Assembly: GCA_964397995.1 (NCBI GenBank)
Contig: CAYNLG010000070.1
Coordinates: forward strand, 1 to 19,556
Source: CAYNLG01 sp964397995
GTDB lineage: Bacteria > Planctomycetota > Phycisphaerae > FEN-1346
DNA: 19,556 nt
Direction: 5' to 3'
Made by a program: the position numbers and the translations under genes. Under the pieces are notes generated by a model that saw nothing but the letters and a program-made list of their open reading frames with translations, was not told where the DNA came from and searched no databases. This document shows positions 5,360 through 13,514 of the stretch, piece by piece (the stretch's first letter is position 1; each line of letters starts with the position of its first letter).

Positions 5360-8224
5360 TTACAGGTCGTCGAAGCCGAGCTTGTGCTCCTCTTCGGCCT
5401 GGATCAGGATCTTCGGCCGCACGAGGATGAGCAGGTTGGTGGCGCGACGGACGCTGGCACGGTTGTTGAACAGCCGCCGCAGGATCGGAATCTTCGACAG
5501 AACCGGCACGCCGGTCTCCGCTTCGGTCTCCAGCATCCGCTTGTTGCCGCCCAGCAGAATCGTGCCGCTGTCCGGCACACTGACCGTCGTCTTGAAGTCC
5601 TCGACCTGCACAACCGGCAGGTCGATGGTGACGGTGGCGATGCCGAGACCGGGGACGGCCGCGGTAATCGTCCGGGTGGGCATCGGCAACGTGACGTCGG
5701 CCACCTGCGGCCGCAGGTCCATCTGGACATAGCGGCGGTCGGCCGACACGGTCGCCTTGACGTCGAGGGTGGCCCCGACGGGGATGGACGCGATGACCGG
5801 GTCCCACGCCACCGCCGCCTCCGCCACCACCGGCTCGGCGTCCGCGATGTACGTCACGACACTCGAGACGCTGATGTAGCCGCGCTGCCCGTTGTAGAGG
5901 GTGATGCGCGGGGCGAACAGGGTGTGGGTCCGGACGTCGGCCTGGATGGCCCGCATCAGGAAGCCGACCTGGACGTCGTCCATGAAGACGCCGCTGACGA
6001 TCAGGCCGCCCTCGTCGCCCGTGAAGGACTGGAACGCCGTGTTCGCCAGGGGCAGCAGGCTGGCCGTGCCGGCCCCGTTGGAGCCGGTCTGCGAGACGGT
6101 GATCGGCTGGCCGTGCTGCGGGATCGCCGTCACGGTCTCGGTGAAGATCGGGTTGCCGTCGGCGTCGGTGATGACGTTGCCGAAGCCATCCAGCATCGGC
6201 GCCTGGACCACGTTCGTGTCGCCGATACCGGGCAGGGTGTCGAAACCAACGATAGACGGATCCTGGGCCAGGCGGCCGCCGGTGTTCCAGCGGTTGGTGT
6301 TGGTGCGGATCGAGACGTCCACGTCCAGGGTGATGTCCTGGAGGAAGTCGTCCGTGACCTGGATGAAGCGGCTCTCGACGCTGATCATGATGGCCCGCTC
6401 GCGGCGGAGCTTGTCGAGCAGGTCGGCAACGCGGACGTGGCCGTTGCGGGTCTGGGTAACGATCAGGAGGCCGTTCATGTAGTCGATGGCCGCCGGGCCG
6501 CCCTCATCCACCCAGCCGGCCACGGTCGGGTCGGCCAAGGCGTTGACGTTGCGCTGGATGATGTCGACGAGGTCCTGCCAGCCGACGCCCTCTTCCTCGC
6601 CGATGGCCTCGCCGGTGCCAAACAGTTCGCCGAAGCCGCCGCCGGCGCCAGCGCCGGCCGCCGCCTCGGTGATGTCGCCCACCTCGAACCGCGGGGCCTG
6701 GCCGCCGAAGTTCGGAATCTGGGCCACCAGGTCCTGGACCGGGTAGGTGACGATCGGCAGGTTCTGCTGGAGCTTGTCGCGGGTCGTGACGAGGACGTAG
6801 CCGGGCTCGACCTTGTAGCCGAGGTCGGCCCCGAGGATCAGGTTCAGCACGGCCTCGACCGAGACCTGGTTGACCTTGAGGTCGACGACGCGGCTCGCGA
6901 GGTCAAAGCCCTGGGCCTCGACCTCCGGGTCCACGACGATGTTCAGGCCGCGCTGCACCTCGCCGATGTACTTCAGCACGTTGTCAAGGCTGGTCCGCTC
7001 GAAGTCGAGGTCGATCTTCTCCGAGAGGCGCCGCCGCGTGTCCGCGACGGCCTGCGGCTCGGCCTGGACGCCCTTGGTGAACTCGCGGCGGAACTTCGAG
7101 AGGGCCTCCCAGGTCTTCGCGCCCGGCCAGCGGAGGTACCGCGTCTCGCCGTCCTGGACCTCGCCGGGATGGATCGAAGCCTCCTCGACCTCCGTCAGGG
7201 CGCCCACCTGGCCGTAGTGGCGGTCGGACCGTATGTCGACCTGCCGGGCCTGCGACTCCAGGTACAACAGGTCGTCGCGCCACAGGTGGGCCCGCTTGTT
7301 TTCGGGCTGGATGGCGATCAGCCGGTCGAGCACCTCGATCGCCTGCTTGAACTGCATCGACTTGCGGAGCTCCCGGGCTTGGTTCCAGAGCTGCTCGATC
7401 TTGCGCGCCCGCTCCACCCGGTCCATGGCCAGGCGCTGCTGCTCGGCGAGGCGGGCCTCTACTTCGGCCCGCATCCGCCGCTTCGCCTCGGCCTTTTTCT
7501 GCATGCCGACGATCTGCGACCGCAGGGCGAAGACCTCCTCGCGGAGGCGCTCGGCCTCTTCCGGCGTCAGGACCTTGGCCCGGTCGATGACCCGGTCGGC
7601 CTCGTCCAGGGGCTGCAGCGCTTCGCCGTAGCCTTCGGGCCGCGTCGCCTGGCGCAGATCGCGCTCCGACTCGGCGATCAGTTCCTGGACATTCGCGATG
7701 ATCCGGCCGCGCTCGATCTCACGCTGCGTCCGCACCTGGTCGATGACCGGTTCCTCGCGTTCCCCGAGCATCCGGAGGGCCTCGTCGAGGCCGGCTTGGG
7801 CCCGCGTGTAGCCGGGCCAGTGTTCCAGGGCACGGCGGAAGTGGAGGCGGGCCTGCTCGTATTCCTGGGCCGCCAAGGCCATCTCGCCCAGCTTGACTTC
7901 TTCCTCGGCCTCGGCCCGGTCGGCCTGCTCTTCGATGGAGAGGTCCTGAGCAACGGCGGCCACCACGACGCCGGGCGCGTCGACCACCACCTCGACCTCG
8001 CCTTCGGCGGGGGTGACGACGATGGCCTCGACCTCGGGCTCCGGTTCCTCGATCGTCGGCTCGGCCTCAGGCTCTTCGACCGGCGCGGGTTCAGCCCCAG
8101 CCTCGCCCTCGACGGGCACGGCCTGGATCGTTTCGGCCTCTTCCGCCCATGCCGCCACCGGCACGACCGCGAGGCCCCACAGCCCCAGAAGGGCCACAGA
8201 CAGCAGGATTCCAGTGCACCTCAA
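5360..8224 (-). CDS. pilQ: Outer-membrane secretin with N-terminal TPR region (PilQ/GspD family)
   Basis: The protein has 954 residues. A signal peptide spans 1-27 (RC start, hydrophobic core, AWA before EE). Residues 28-80 are Glu/Pro/Val-rich; TPR-like helices lie at 105-150 and 280-320 with a charged coiled-coil stretch between. A secretin short N-domain (STN-like) covers 403-483, an N1-like domain 549-610, a Gly-rich linker 522-548. The C-terminal secretin domain (~615-940) shows VPDSGTILLGG, GVPVLSKIPILRRLF and LLILVRPKIL, the family signature. Secretins form the outer-membrane gate of type IV pili and type II secretion. The TTG at 8224 is chosen because AAGGAGG (8231-8237) sits 6 bases upstream; a GTG at 8257 would lie before that SD and spoil the signal peptide. 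The gene ends the pil operon and has a structured leader. Confidence 0.93.
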   Translation of the reverse strand: MRCTGILLSVALLGLWGLAVVPVAAWAEEAETIQAVPVEGEAGAEPAPVEEPEAEPTIEEPEPEVEAIVVTPAEGEVEVVVDAPGVVVAAVAQDLSIEEQADRAEAEEEVKLGEMALAAQEYEQARLHFRRALEHWPGYTRAQAGLDEALRMLGEREEPVIDQVRTQREIERGRIIANVQELIAESERDLRQATRPEGYGEALQPLDEADRVIDRAKVLTPEEAERLREEVFALRSQIVGMQKKAEAKRRMRAEVEARLAEQQRLAMDRVERARKIEQLWNQARELRKSMQFKQAIEVLDRLIAIQPENKRAHLWRDDLLYLESQARQVDIRSDRHYGQVGALTEVEEASIHPGEVQDGETRYLRWPGAKTWEALSKFRREFTKGVQAEPQAVADTRRRLSEKIDLDFERTSLDNVLKYIGEVQRGLNIVVDPEVEAQGFDLASRVVDLKVNQVSVEAVLNLILGADLGYKVEPGYVLVTTRDKLQQNLPIVTYPVQDLVAQIPNFGGQAPRFEVGDITEAAAGAGAGGGFGELFGTGEAIGEEEGVGWQDLVDIIQRNVNALADPTVAGWVDEGGPAAIDYMNGLLIVTQTRNGHVRVADLLDKLRRERAIMISVESRFIQVTDDFLQDITLDVDVSIRTNTNRWNTGGRLAQDPSIVGFDTLPGIGDTNVVQAPMLDGFGNVITDADGNPIFTETVTAIPQHGQPITVSQTGSNGAGTASLLPLANTAFQSFTGDEGGLIVSGVFMDDVQVGFLMRAIQADVRTHTLFAPRITLYNGQRGYISVSSVVTYIADAEPVVAEAAVAWDPVIASIPVGATLDVKATVSADRRYVQMDLRPQVADVTLPMPTRTITAAVPGLGIATVTIDLPVVQVEDFKTTVSVPDSGTILLGGNKRMLETEAETGVPVLSKIPILRRLFNNRASVRRATNLLILVRPKILIQAEEEHKLGFDDL

Positions 8225-8241
8225 GACACGCCTCCTTCGAT

Positions 8242-8304
8242 GGTGCGGAGACCCCACACCGCCGCCACCCTGACCGGGTGGCTACCCTGTCTTTCGATTC
8301 AGGG
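8242..8304 (-). promoter_or_regulatory. Three tandem hairpins in the secretin leader
   Basis: Reading on the minus strand toward the SD: CCCTG/CAGGG with a 10-base loop (8304-8285); GCCACCC/GGGTGGC with loop GGTCA (8282-8264); GGTGTGG/CCGCACC with one U-G pair and loop GGTCT (8260-8242). The SD begins 4 bases later (8237). The last two hairpins have equal stem and loop size and share GGTC in the loop. This may control secretin translation or mRNA stability; I could not match it to a known riboswitch. Confidence 0.5.
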
Positions 8305-8440
8305 CATTGGCGAGTTCTGGCGGTGTTTCGGCAGGCCCCCTAAACGTCCAACACCTCTGCCCCCTGCTCCCGGATAACGCAGTATGACGTCGTATGATAG
8401 CTCAGGTCAGGTCCCGGCCTCTCGCCGCCGGGAAGGCCCT

Positions 8441-8468
8441 ACTGTAACGGCGGCGCGCGCGGCCGCAA
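8441..8468 (-). promoter_or_regulatory. Possible internal promoter ahead of the secretin gene
   Basis: In the 274-base gap between the unknown pil protein and the secretin, TTGCGG (8468-8463) precedes TACAGT (8446-8441) by 16 bases on the minus strand. The -35 box is poor, so this is tentative. The gap also holds a 6-bp hairpin CCCGGC/GCCGGG (8413-8432) and a TATGA direct repeat around a GACGTC core (8383-8397). Confidence 0.25.
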
Positions 8469-8498
8469 GAAAAATCTCGCGGCAGCCCGCCACGCCGC

Positions 8499-10163
8499 TC
8501 ACCGGCCGCGGCTTCCGGCCCACGGCGGCGGAGGCGGCGCCTCCGGCACGTCGTTCTGCCGCTCCGCACGCACCTCCAAGGCCGCCTTCTTGTCGTCCCA
8601 CTCGATCCGTTTGGCCAGTTGGTTCCGGTCGCCCGCCACCACCAGCACGTTCGTCGGAATCGTGCGGTTCCGGCCGCCCGGCGAGTACGGCAGGTCCCGG
8701 ATCAGGTCCACCAGCAACGCCTCCGGCGTCAGGTCCACGTCCACCTGGATCTCGTCCTGGCTCCCCGGCACCCGCAGCGCGTGCCGCGCCTTCCGGTACA
8801 CCACGCGCCGCCCGATGTCGACCGGGGCGCTCGGCACCACCACCCACTGGCCGTGAATCCAGCGGTGCAGTTCCAGGTTCGCCCGATCGCCGAAGGTGCC
8901 CACGAAGAAGTACTCGACGAGCGGCGGGACGGTGACGGCCGGCCCGGGCTCGCTCCATCGGCCTTCCAGCGAGGGGACCCACCGGTTGTCCGGGCTCTTC
9001 GTCCGCAGGCTGTAGACCGGGTTGAAGATGGCCACCCGCATCCGGTACTGGTAGGTGCGGCCGGGAACGGCCGTCAGGTCGTGGGCCCAGACGGTGGCGA
9101 AGACATGGTCGGGCTCCTCCTCCGGCGGGCCGAAGGGCACGTCCGCCTCCGCGCCGGTGCCGGGCTCGGCGACGTCTTCGAGCCCTTCCGGCCGCCAGCC
9201 GCCGATGCCGGCGGTCGCGGCCGGCGCGGCCGCCATTGCGGGGGACGCCTCGTCGGCGGTCGGCGCCTTGGCCACGCGCAGGCCCGGCTGGGCCTCCCGC
9301 ATCAGGACGTCTTCCGCCACGGCCGCCCACGCCACCTGCCCGTCCGCCGCCGCCAGGTTCACGAACGGCATCCGCCGCACAAGGGTCTGCTGCTTCTCCA
9401 GGGCCAGGTACCACTGGTAGACGGCCCGCTTGTCACCGGCGTTCTCGGGCTGCCGGGGCAGTTTACCCTCGAAGGACTCCGGGACGACCGAGGGCACATC
9501 CGCCCACTCGGCCCAGGCGCCGTCGGGCTTCCGCTCGCGGCGCTGGAGGTCGACCCGGGTGATGAGAATTTTGTTCTGGTTCGTATGGCCGGCCTGGTTG
9601 AGCCGGAACTGCTCCGTGACGTCGAACCGGCCGATGGACGAGGCCCAGAGGACGTCGGCCAAGCCGCGTTCTTCGAGGCGCGCCGCGGCGCGCGGCACCT
9701 GCTCGTCCGTGACACCGCGTCCCACCACCGTTTCCACGTCCTGAACCGCCAGGATCCGCGCCGGCAGGGCCGGGACAGGCTGGTCCTCGTCGGGGCCCTC
9801 TTCGGGCTCGACGTATTTGACGCCGGCGATGTGAATGCCGGGGGGCATCTCGGCCGCGGGGCGGTCCATCATGTCGAAGAACGCCTCGGCCGTCAGAGGC
9901 TCCTCGCCAAGGTTGAGGGCCTCGTACTCGGCGGGGTTGAGGGCCTGCTTCAGCACGGCCGCGTCGTCCTCGGTCTTCTGGGTCTCGTCGATCTTGGCGC
10001 GGATGTTGCCGATCAGGCCGCGCAGCTCCATCACGCTGCCGCCGCGGCCCTCGCGCAGGACGACGAACAGGGCAATCGACGCCGCCAACAGCGCCGCCGC
10101 CCCCGCCAGGATCAGCTTCTCGAAGTGCTTGCCCAACCAGGACTGGGTCAGGTCGGCTGCCAT
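8499..10163 (-). CDS. Membrane-anchored periplasmic protein of the pil cluster, function unknown (PilP position)
   Basis: The protein has 554 residues and no family I can name. One membrane helix lies at about 17-36, after a short basic N-terminus, so most of the protein should be periplasmic. Following are a Glu/Pro-rich linker (~110-125), a mixed region, an Ala-rich linker, then a segment beginning ATVWAHDLTAVPGRTYQYRMRVAIFN that resembles an immunoglobulin/fibronectin-like strand pattern, and a Pro-rich tail (APPPPPW). The ATG at 10163 is preceded by AAGGAG (10172-10177) with 8 bases spacing; the frame stays open far upstream but that part overlaps the PilO gene antisense-free on the same strand and is not real. 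Gene order M(N)-O-this-Q puts it where PilP normally sits. PilP links PilN/O to the secretin, so a connector role is a reasonable inference, but PilP is much smaller. Confidence 0.85.
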   Translation of the reverse strand: MAADLTQSWLGKHFEKLILAGAAALLAASIALFVVLREGRGGSVMELRGLIGNIRAKIDETQKTEDDAAVLKQALNPAEYEALNLGEEPLTAEAFFDMMDRPAAEMPPGIHIAGVKYVEPEEGPDEDQPVPALPARILAVQDVETVVGRGVTDEQVPRAAARLEERGLADVLWASSIGRFDVTEQFRLNQAGHTNQNKILITRVDLQRRERKPDGAWAEWADVPSVVPESFEGKLPRQPENAGDKRAVYQWYLALEKQQTLVRRMPFVNLAAADGQVAWAAVAEDVLMREAQPGLRVAKAPTADEASPAMAAAPAATAGIGGWRPEGLEDVAEPGTGAEADVPFGPPEEEPDHVFATVWAHDLTAVPGRTYQYRMRVAIFNPVYSLRTKSPDNRWVPSLEGRWSEPGPAVTVPPLVEYFFVGTFGDRANLELHRWIHGQWVVVPSAPVDIGRRVVYRKARHALRVPGSQDEIQVDVDLTPEALLVDLIRDLPYSPGGRNRTIPTNVLVVAGDRNQLAKRIEWDDKKAALEVRAERQNDVPEAPPPPPWAGSRGR

Positions 10164-10180
10164 ACGCGTCACTCCTTCAT

Positions 10181-10195
10181 CCCCGCCGCGCGGGG
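10181..10195 (-). repeat. GC hairpin between the PilO-like gene and the unknown pil gene
   Basis: CCCCGC (10181-10186) and GCGGGG (10190-10195) form a perfect 6-bp stem with a 3-base loop, directly upstream of the SD of the next gene (10172-10177). It resembles the GC-rich inverted repeats at the other pil junctions. Confidence 0.5.
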
Positions 10196-10216
10196 GTGCC
10201 TTCGTGGCCTGCGCCG

Positions 10217-11371
10217 CTACGGGGTGGCGGTCTCGTCGCCGCCGGCCTCGACCTCGGCCCCCGGCGCCTGGACGACCGTGCCCTCGCCGGGCACCACCGT
10301 GATCCGGCCCCCCTCCAACTGGAAGATCAGCGCCGTGCCCACCACCTCCAGCCGCGCCACCGGCCCCATGCCGTACTCCAGCCGGGACTCGGCCAGCAGG
10401 TCGCGGAACTTGGCGATCGACCCCTCCGTCACCGGCCGCATCCGCCAGGCCTCCACCATCAGGTGGCTGGGCGTCCCTCGGAGGCGGCCCAGCAGGTCGC
10501 CGATGCGGGCGGCGTCCATGACGACCACCAGCCGCCACGGCAACGCCCGGTAGAACCCGTCCACGGACCCGATCCCGGTGACGGTCGGCTGGCGGTCGGT
10601 CTCGGTGCTGAGGCCCAGACCGACGCGCCCGGGGCCGCGGTACCGTCCGCCGCTGCCCGCCATCTCCGTACCGCCCAGAACCGAGCCCTCGGCCCCGATG
10701 CGGATCTCGACCAGTTCCTTGATCGGCGCCGTCTTCACGGTCACCGGCCGCCCCCCGCCGAGCTCCCGGTTGGCCCGGGCGATGATGTCCACAAGGTCCT
10801 GCATCAGCCAGGCGTCTTCCTGGGCGAGGCGGCAGACCTGGACGGACGGGGCCTCCGGGCGGTCCACCCACCCCGGCCGCACAAACGCCAGCTCCGGGTG
10901 GGCGTACATCGTCGCCTCCATGGCCTGCTCACGGATATCGACCGCCTCGTCGGCGGTCGCCCGCTGGGGCGGCGTGGGGTTGGCGGCCCCGAGCTGTTGG
11001 AAGAAGTCCTTCAGCTTGTCGCTGTACTCGGCGCGGAACCGGTGCCGCAACTCCAGCCGCGTGCTCACCGGCAGCAGCCCCGGCACGAGGGGTTCCAGCG
11101 CGGCGCCCTGCTCGCGGATCGCCTCCAGGATGGCCCAGTAGTGGTCGTTGATCGTCTCGACGCGGGCGGCCATCTCCTCGACGACGGCCTCGGTGAAAAT
11201 CGGGCCCTGCAGAATGCCCCGGCCGCGCCGCACCGCGCTCTCGAGCGTCCCCCGGATCTCCATGTTCTCCTGCCGGTACGTCAGGTGGAAGAACAGGCCC
11301 AGGCCGACGCTCAGCACGACCGTGCCGGCCACCAGGCCCAGCAGAAATCCGTGCCGTTTCAGGAAGTCCAT
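10217..11371 (-). CDS. pilO: PilO-like pilus alignment protein
   Basis: The protein has 384 residues. A short cytoplasmic start (MDFLKRHG) precedes a single membrane helix at about 9-28, then a helical periplasmic region and a C-terminal alpha/beta part (GFYRALPWRLVVVMDAARIGDLLGRL...LMVEAWRM) that matches the ferredoxin-like fold layout of PilO/GspM proteins. Those proteins pair with PilN in the inner membrane and tie PilM to PilP and the secretin. It is longer than the usual ~200-residue PilO, with an insert around 110-240. The start at 11371 has GAGGAG (11381-11386) 9 bases upstream. The gene lies 44 bases after the PilM-PilN fusion and 53 bases before the unknown protein, in one operon. 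The assignment rests on topology, position and the C-terminal pattern, not on a strong sequence signature. Confidence 0.75.
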   Translation of the reverse strand: MDFLKRHGFLLGLVAGTVVLSVGLGLFFHLTYRQENMEIRGTLESAVRRGRGILQGPIFTEAVVEEMAARVETINDHYWAILEAIREQGAALEPLVPGLLPVSTRLELRHRFRAEYSDKLKDFFQQLGAANPTPPQRATADEAVDIREQAMEATMYAHPELAFVRPGWVDRPEAPSVQVCRLAQEDAWLMQDLVDIIARANRELGGGRPVTVKTAPIKELVEIRIGAEGSVLGGTEMAGSGGRYRGPGRVGLGLSTETDRQPTVTGIGSVDGFYRALPWRLVVVMDAARIGDLLGRLRGTPSHLMVEAWRMRPVTEGSIAKFRDLLAESRLEYGMGPVARLEVVGTALIFQLEGGRITVVPGEGTVVQAPGAEVEAGGDETATP

Positions 11372-11392
11372 ACGTGGCGTCTCCTCGCCTCA

Positions 11393-11410
11393 GCCGCGCC
11401 GCGGCGCGGC
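11393..11410. repeat. Perfect 18-bp palindrome between the pilM-N fusion and pilO
   Basis: GCCGCGCCGCGGCGCGGC equals its own reverse complement. It fills the 44-base intergenic space, ending 7 bases before the SD of the PilO gene on the minus strand. In RNA it could form a hairpin; there is no T-run, so it is not an intrinsic terminator. Confidence 0.6.
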
Positions 11411-11415
11411 GGCGG

Positions 11416-13455
11416 TCACTCCTGGTCCGCCCCCTCGTCGGTCTCGCCCTCGGCCGCCGCCGCCGGCGCCGGCGCCCGCAGGTCCTCCGGCAGCAGGACG
11501 ACCCACTGGGCCTCGAACCAGGTGTCGTTGCTCTTGTCGATCCGCTCCCGCTCGACCTCTTCCTCCCCGGGCCTGGTGGTCTTCCTCACCATCTCGTAGG
11601 TCTGGAAGTCGTCGGTGTTGCCGTAGCGGCCGGTCAGCAGGACGCGCGCCAGCACCTCGCGCCCGGCGGGCGTCTCCAGGTCCACCGTCCGCGGGTCGGC
11701 GGCCAGCGCGGCAATCAGCGTGTTGTTGACGAACCGTTGACCCGCCGCGCTCGGCTTCGGGCACGTCCCCACGATCCGCACCAGCACGCCGGGCACGGCG
11801 CCGGTCCGCCCGGAAGGCTTGGCCGCCTCGTTGCGGCCACCGCGTTCCGGGGCTTCGGGAGGCCGGTTCGGGTCGTAGTCCAGCACGGTGATCTCGATGC
11901 CCGACGCGGCCGCGCTCTTCCCGAGGCCCGTCGCCTCGGAGTAGTCGCGGACGTCGCTGACGTGGTGGGCAGTGACGTTCAGCAACTCGATCTGGTCCAG
12001 GTCCTCGCGCTGGACCCGCTGGTCCGGCCCGGGCACCCAGTCCGGCCACCGCGGGTCGAACGGCGCGACCCGCCAGACGGTGCGGAGGAGGTCGTAGGGG
12101 TAGTCCTCGTTGCCGCTCAGTTCGGTCAGGCTCTGGAGCTTGCTGTTGGCCTTGGAGAGGGCCTCGCGCTGTTCCTCGAACCGGCTCTGCCACTGCTGGT
12201 TGTCCTGGGTGATCTGGCTGAGTTCGCGGCTGAGGCGGGAGGCCTCGCCAGGGCGGGGCTCCAGTTCGGCGTTGGTCTTGACGGCGTCATAGCCGAAGGC
12301 CACGACCGCGCCAACCACGCACGCCGCCGCCGCCGCGAACAGCGGCCGCTTCTTCCGCAGGACCTTCTGGCTCAGAATCTCGGGCGGCAGGAGGCTGGTC
12401 TGGATGGTGGCCAGGCCGAGCCCCTGCAGGGCCAGGCCGAACGCCACGCCGAACGACAGGACGTTCTCGCGGAACAGCGGCGCCTTCAGCGCCGAGGCGT
12501 CGTCCAGGCTCTCGTACCCCTCGACCTTGTGGACCTCGACGCCGAGGCTCTGGCTCAGGAACTTGCGCAGCCCCGCCAGGCGGAACGAGTTGCCCATGGC
12601 GACGACGCGATCGATGCGGCTGTCGCGGTGGAGGCTGGTGTAATAGCCGATGGACCGCTGGATCTCAGTCAGCAGGTCGCCGAAGACGGGACGCATCGCC
12701 TGGAAGACCTTGCGGGCGTGCTTCGACTCGGCGGCGTGCCGCTTCAGGTTCTCGGCCTTGGCGAACGGAAGCTTGAACTGCTTGCAGAGGGCGTTGGTGA
12801 AGTTGTTGCCGCCCAGCGGCACGGGCCGCACCCACACGCGGTCGCCGTCGGCGATGACCAGGTTCGTGTTCTCGGCGCCGACGTCCACCAGAAGCGTCGC
12901 CCCGCCGCCCTCGTGCTTCTCGTGGCGGAGGAAGTTGTAGAGCGCCACCGGGGCCATCTGGACGATGTCCGGTTCGATCTTCATGGCGAGAAAGTCGCTG
13001 ACGTAGTCGGCGACGATGTCGCGCTTCATCGCGAAGATACCGACCTCGACCTCGCGCGGGCCGGCCGACGGGGCGCTGATCTGCTGGTAGTCCCAGACGA
13101 CATCCTCGAGATTGAAGGGAATCTGCTGGCGGGCCTCGTACCGGACGATCTCGGGAATCTTCTTCTGCTCGACGGGAGGCAGCTTGATGAACCGCGTGAA
13201 GCTGGCCTGGCCGGGCACGCTGACAACAACGGTGCTGCCCTTGAGGCTGTTGCNNNNNNNNNNGCGGCTCTGGAACTTGCCCAGCGCGCTGCGGATCAGC
13301 TGCTGCTCGTCGGCGTCGGGCTGGCTCAGGATCTTGGCGTGCTCAATGACGTCGTAGCTGACCGCCTGGAGACGATTGTCTCGATATCGAAGTTTAATAG
13401 CTTTGAGCGCGCTCTGGCCGACGTCGATCCCCCATACGGTCTTTGCGCTTGGCAT
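11416..13455 (-). CDS. pilM: PilM-PilN fusion, type IV pilus inner-membrane platform protein
   Basis: The protein is ~679 residues (length uncertain because of the N gap at residues 65-68). Residues 1-345 are an actin-like PilM ATPase: WGIDVGQSALKAIKL (phosphate-1), LLVDVGAENTNLVI (phosphate-2), VVAMGNSFRLAGL (adenosine), plus VPGQASFTRFIKLPPVE. Then comes TSLLPPEI (353-360), resembling the PilN N-terminal motif that docks into PilM, a membrane helix at 371-389, a coiled coil at ~396-445 and a periplasmic region to the end. Normal PilM is ~350 residues and cytoplasmic, with PilN separate, so one chain here covers both. The ATG at 13455 has AAGGAG (13461-13466) 5 bases upstream. It is the first gene of the operon, which continues with PilO, an unknown protein and the secretin. 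GspL-like proteins of type II secretion are an alternative comparison. Confidence 0.9.
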   Translation of the reverse strand: MPSAKTVWGIDVGQSALKAIKLRYRDNRLQAVSYDVIEHAKILSQPDADEQQLIRSALGKFQSRXXXXNSLKGSTVVVSVPGQASFTRFIKLPPVEQKKIPEIVRYEARQQIPFNLEDVVWDYQQISAPSAGPREVEVGIFAMKRDIVADYVSDFLAMKIEPDIVQMAPVALYNFLRHEKHEGGGATLLVDVGAENTNLVIADGDRVWVRPVPLGGNNFTNALCKQFKLPFAKAENLKRHAAESKHARKVFQAMRPVFGDLLTEIQRSIGYYTSLHRDSRIDRVVAMGNSFRLAGLRKFLSQSLGVEVHKVEGYESLDDASALKAPLFRENVLSFGVAFGLALQGLGLATIQTSLLPPEILSQKVLRKKRPLFAAAAACVVGAVVAFGYDAVKTNAELEPRPGEASRLSRELSQITQDNQQWQSRFEEQREALSKANSKLQSLTELSGNEDYPYDLLRTVWRVAPFDPRWPDWVPGPDQRVQREDLDQIELLNVTAHHVSDVRDYSEATGLGKSAAASGIEITVLDYDPNRPPEAPERGGRNEAAKPSGRTGAVPGVLVRIVGTCPKPSAAGQRFVNNTLIAALAADPRTVDLETPAGREVLARVLLTGRYGNTDDFQTYEMVRKTTRPGEEEVERERIDKSNDTWFEAQWVVLLPEDLRAPAPAAAAEGETDEGADQE
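13254..13263. other. Assembly gap (10 N) inside pilM
   Basis: Ten N bases replace unknown sequence. The frame reads through on both sides (FQSR before, NSLKGS after). The flanks end and begin with GC, so the two contigs may simply overlap by 2 bases with nothing missing. Confidence 0.98.
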
Positions 13456-13514
13456 GACCACTCCTTGTTCGCCGTGTCGCCCCTGGCGAGCCCCGCATGC
13501 GCGGCCCGGCGGCG

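Noticed and set aside
8225..8320. c-di-GMP class I riboswitch upstream of the secretin
   Set aside because: A GAAA-containing loop and GGUAGCC-like word suggested it, but the conserved core (such as GACGCAAAGCC) is absent and the hairpins do not match the three-way junction.
4565..8377. A 1270-codon open frame on the plus strand opposite the membrane protein and secretin
   Set aside because: It is low-complexity, rich in Arg, Gly, Asp and Pro, has no SD or recognisable domain, and mirrors well-supported minus-strand genes. High GC removes stops from the antisense frame.
10164..10871. N-terminal extension of the unknown pil protein
   Set aside because: The frame is open but Gly/Arg/Pro-rich, overlaps the PilO-like gene on the same strand, and a good SD plus membrane helix mark the start at 10163.
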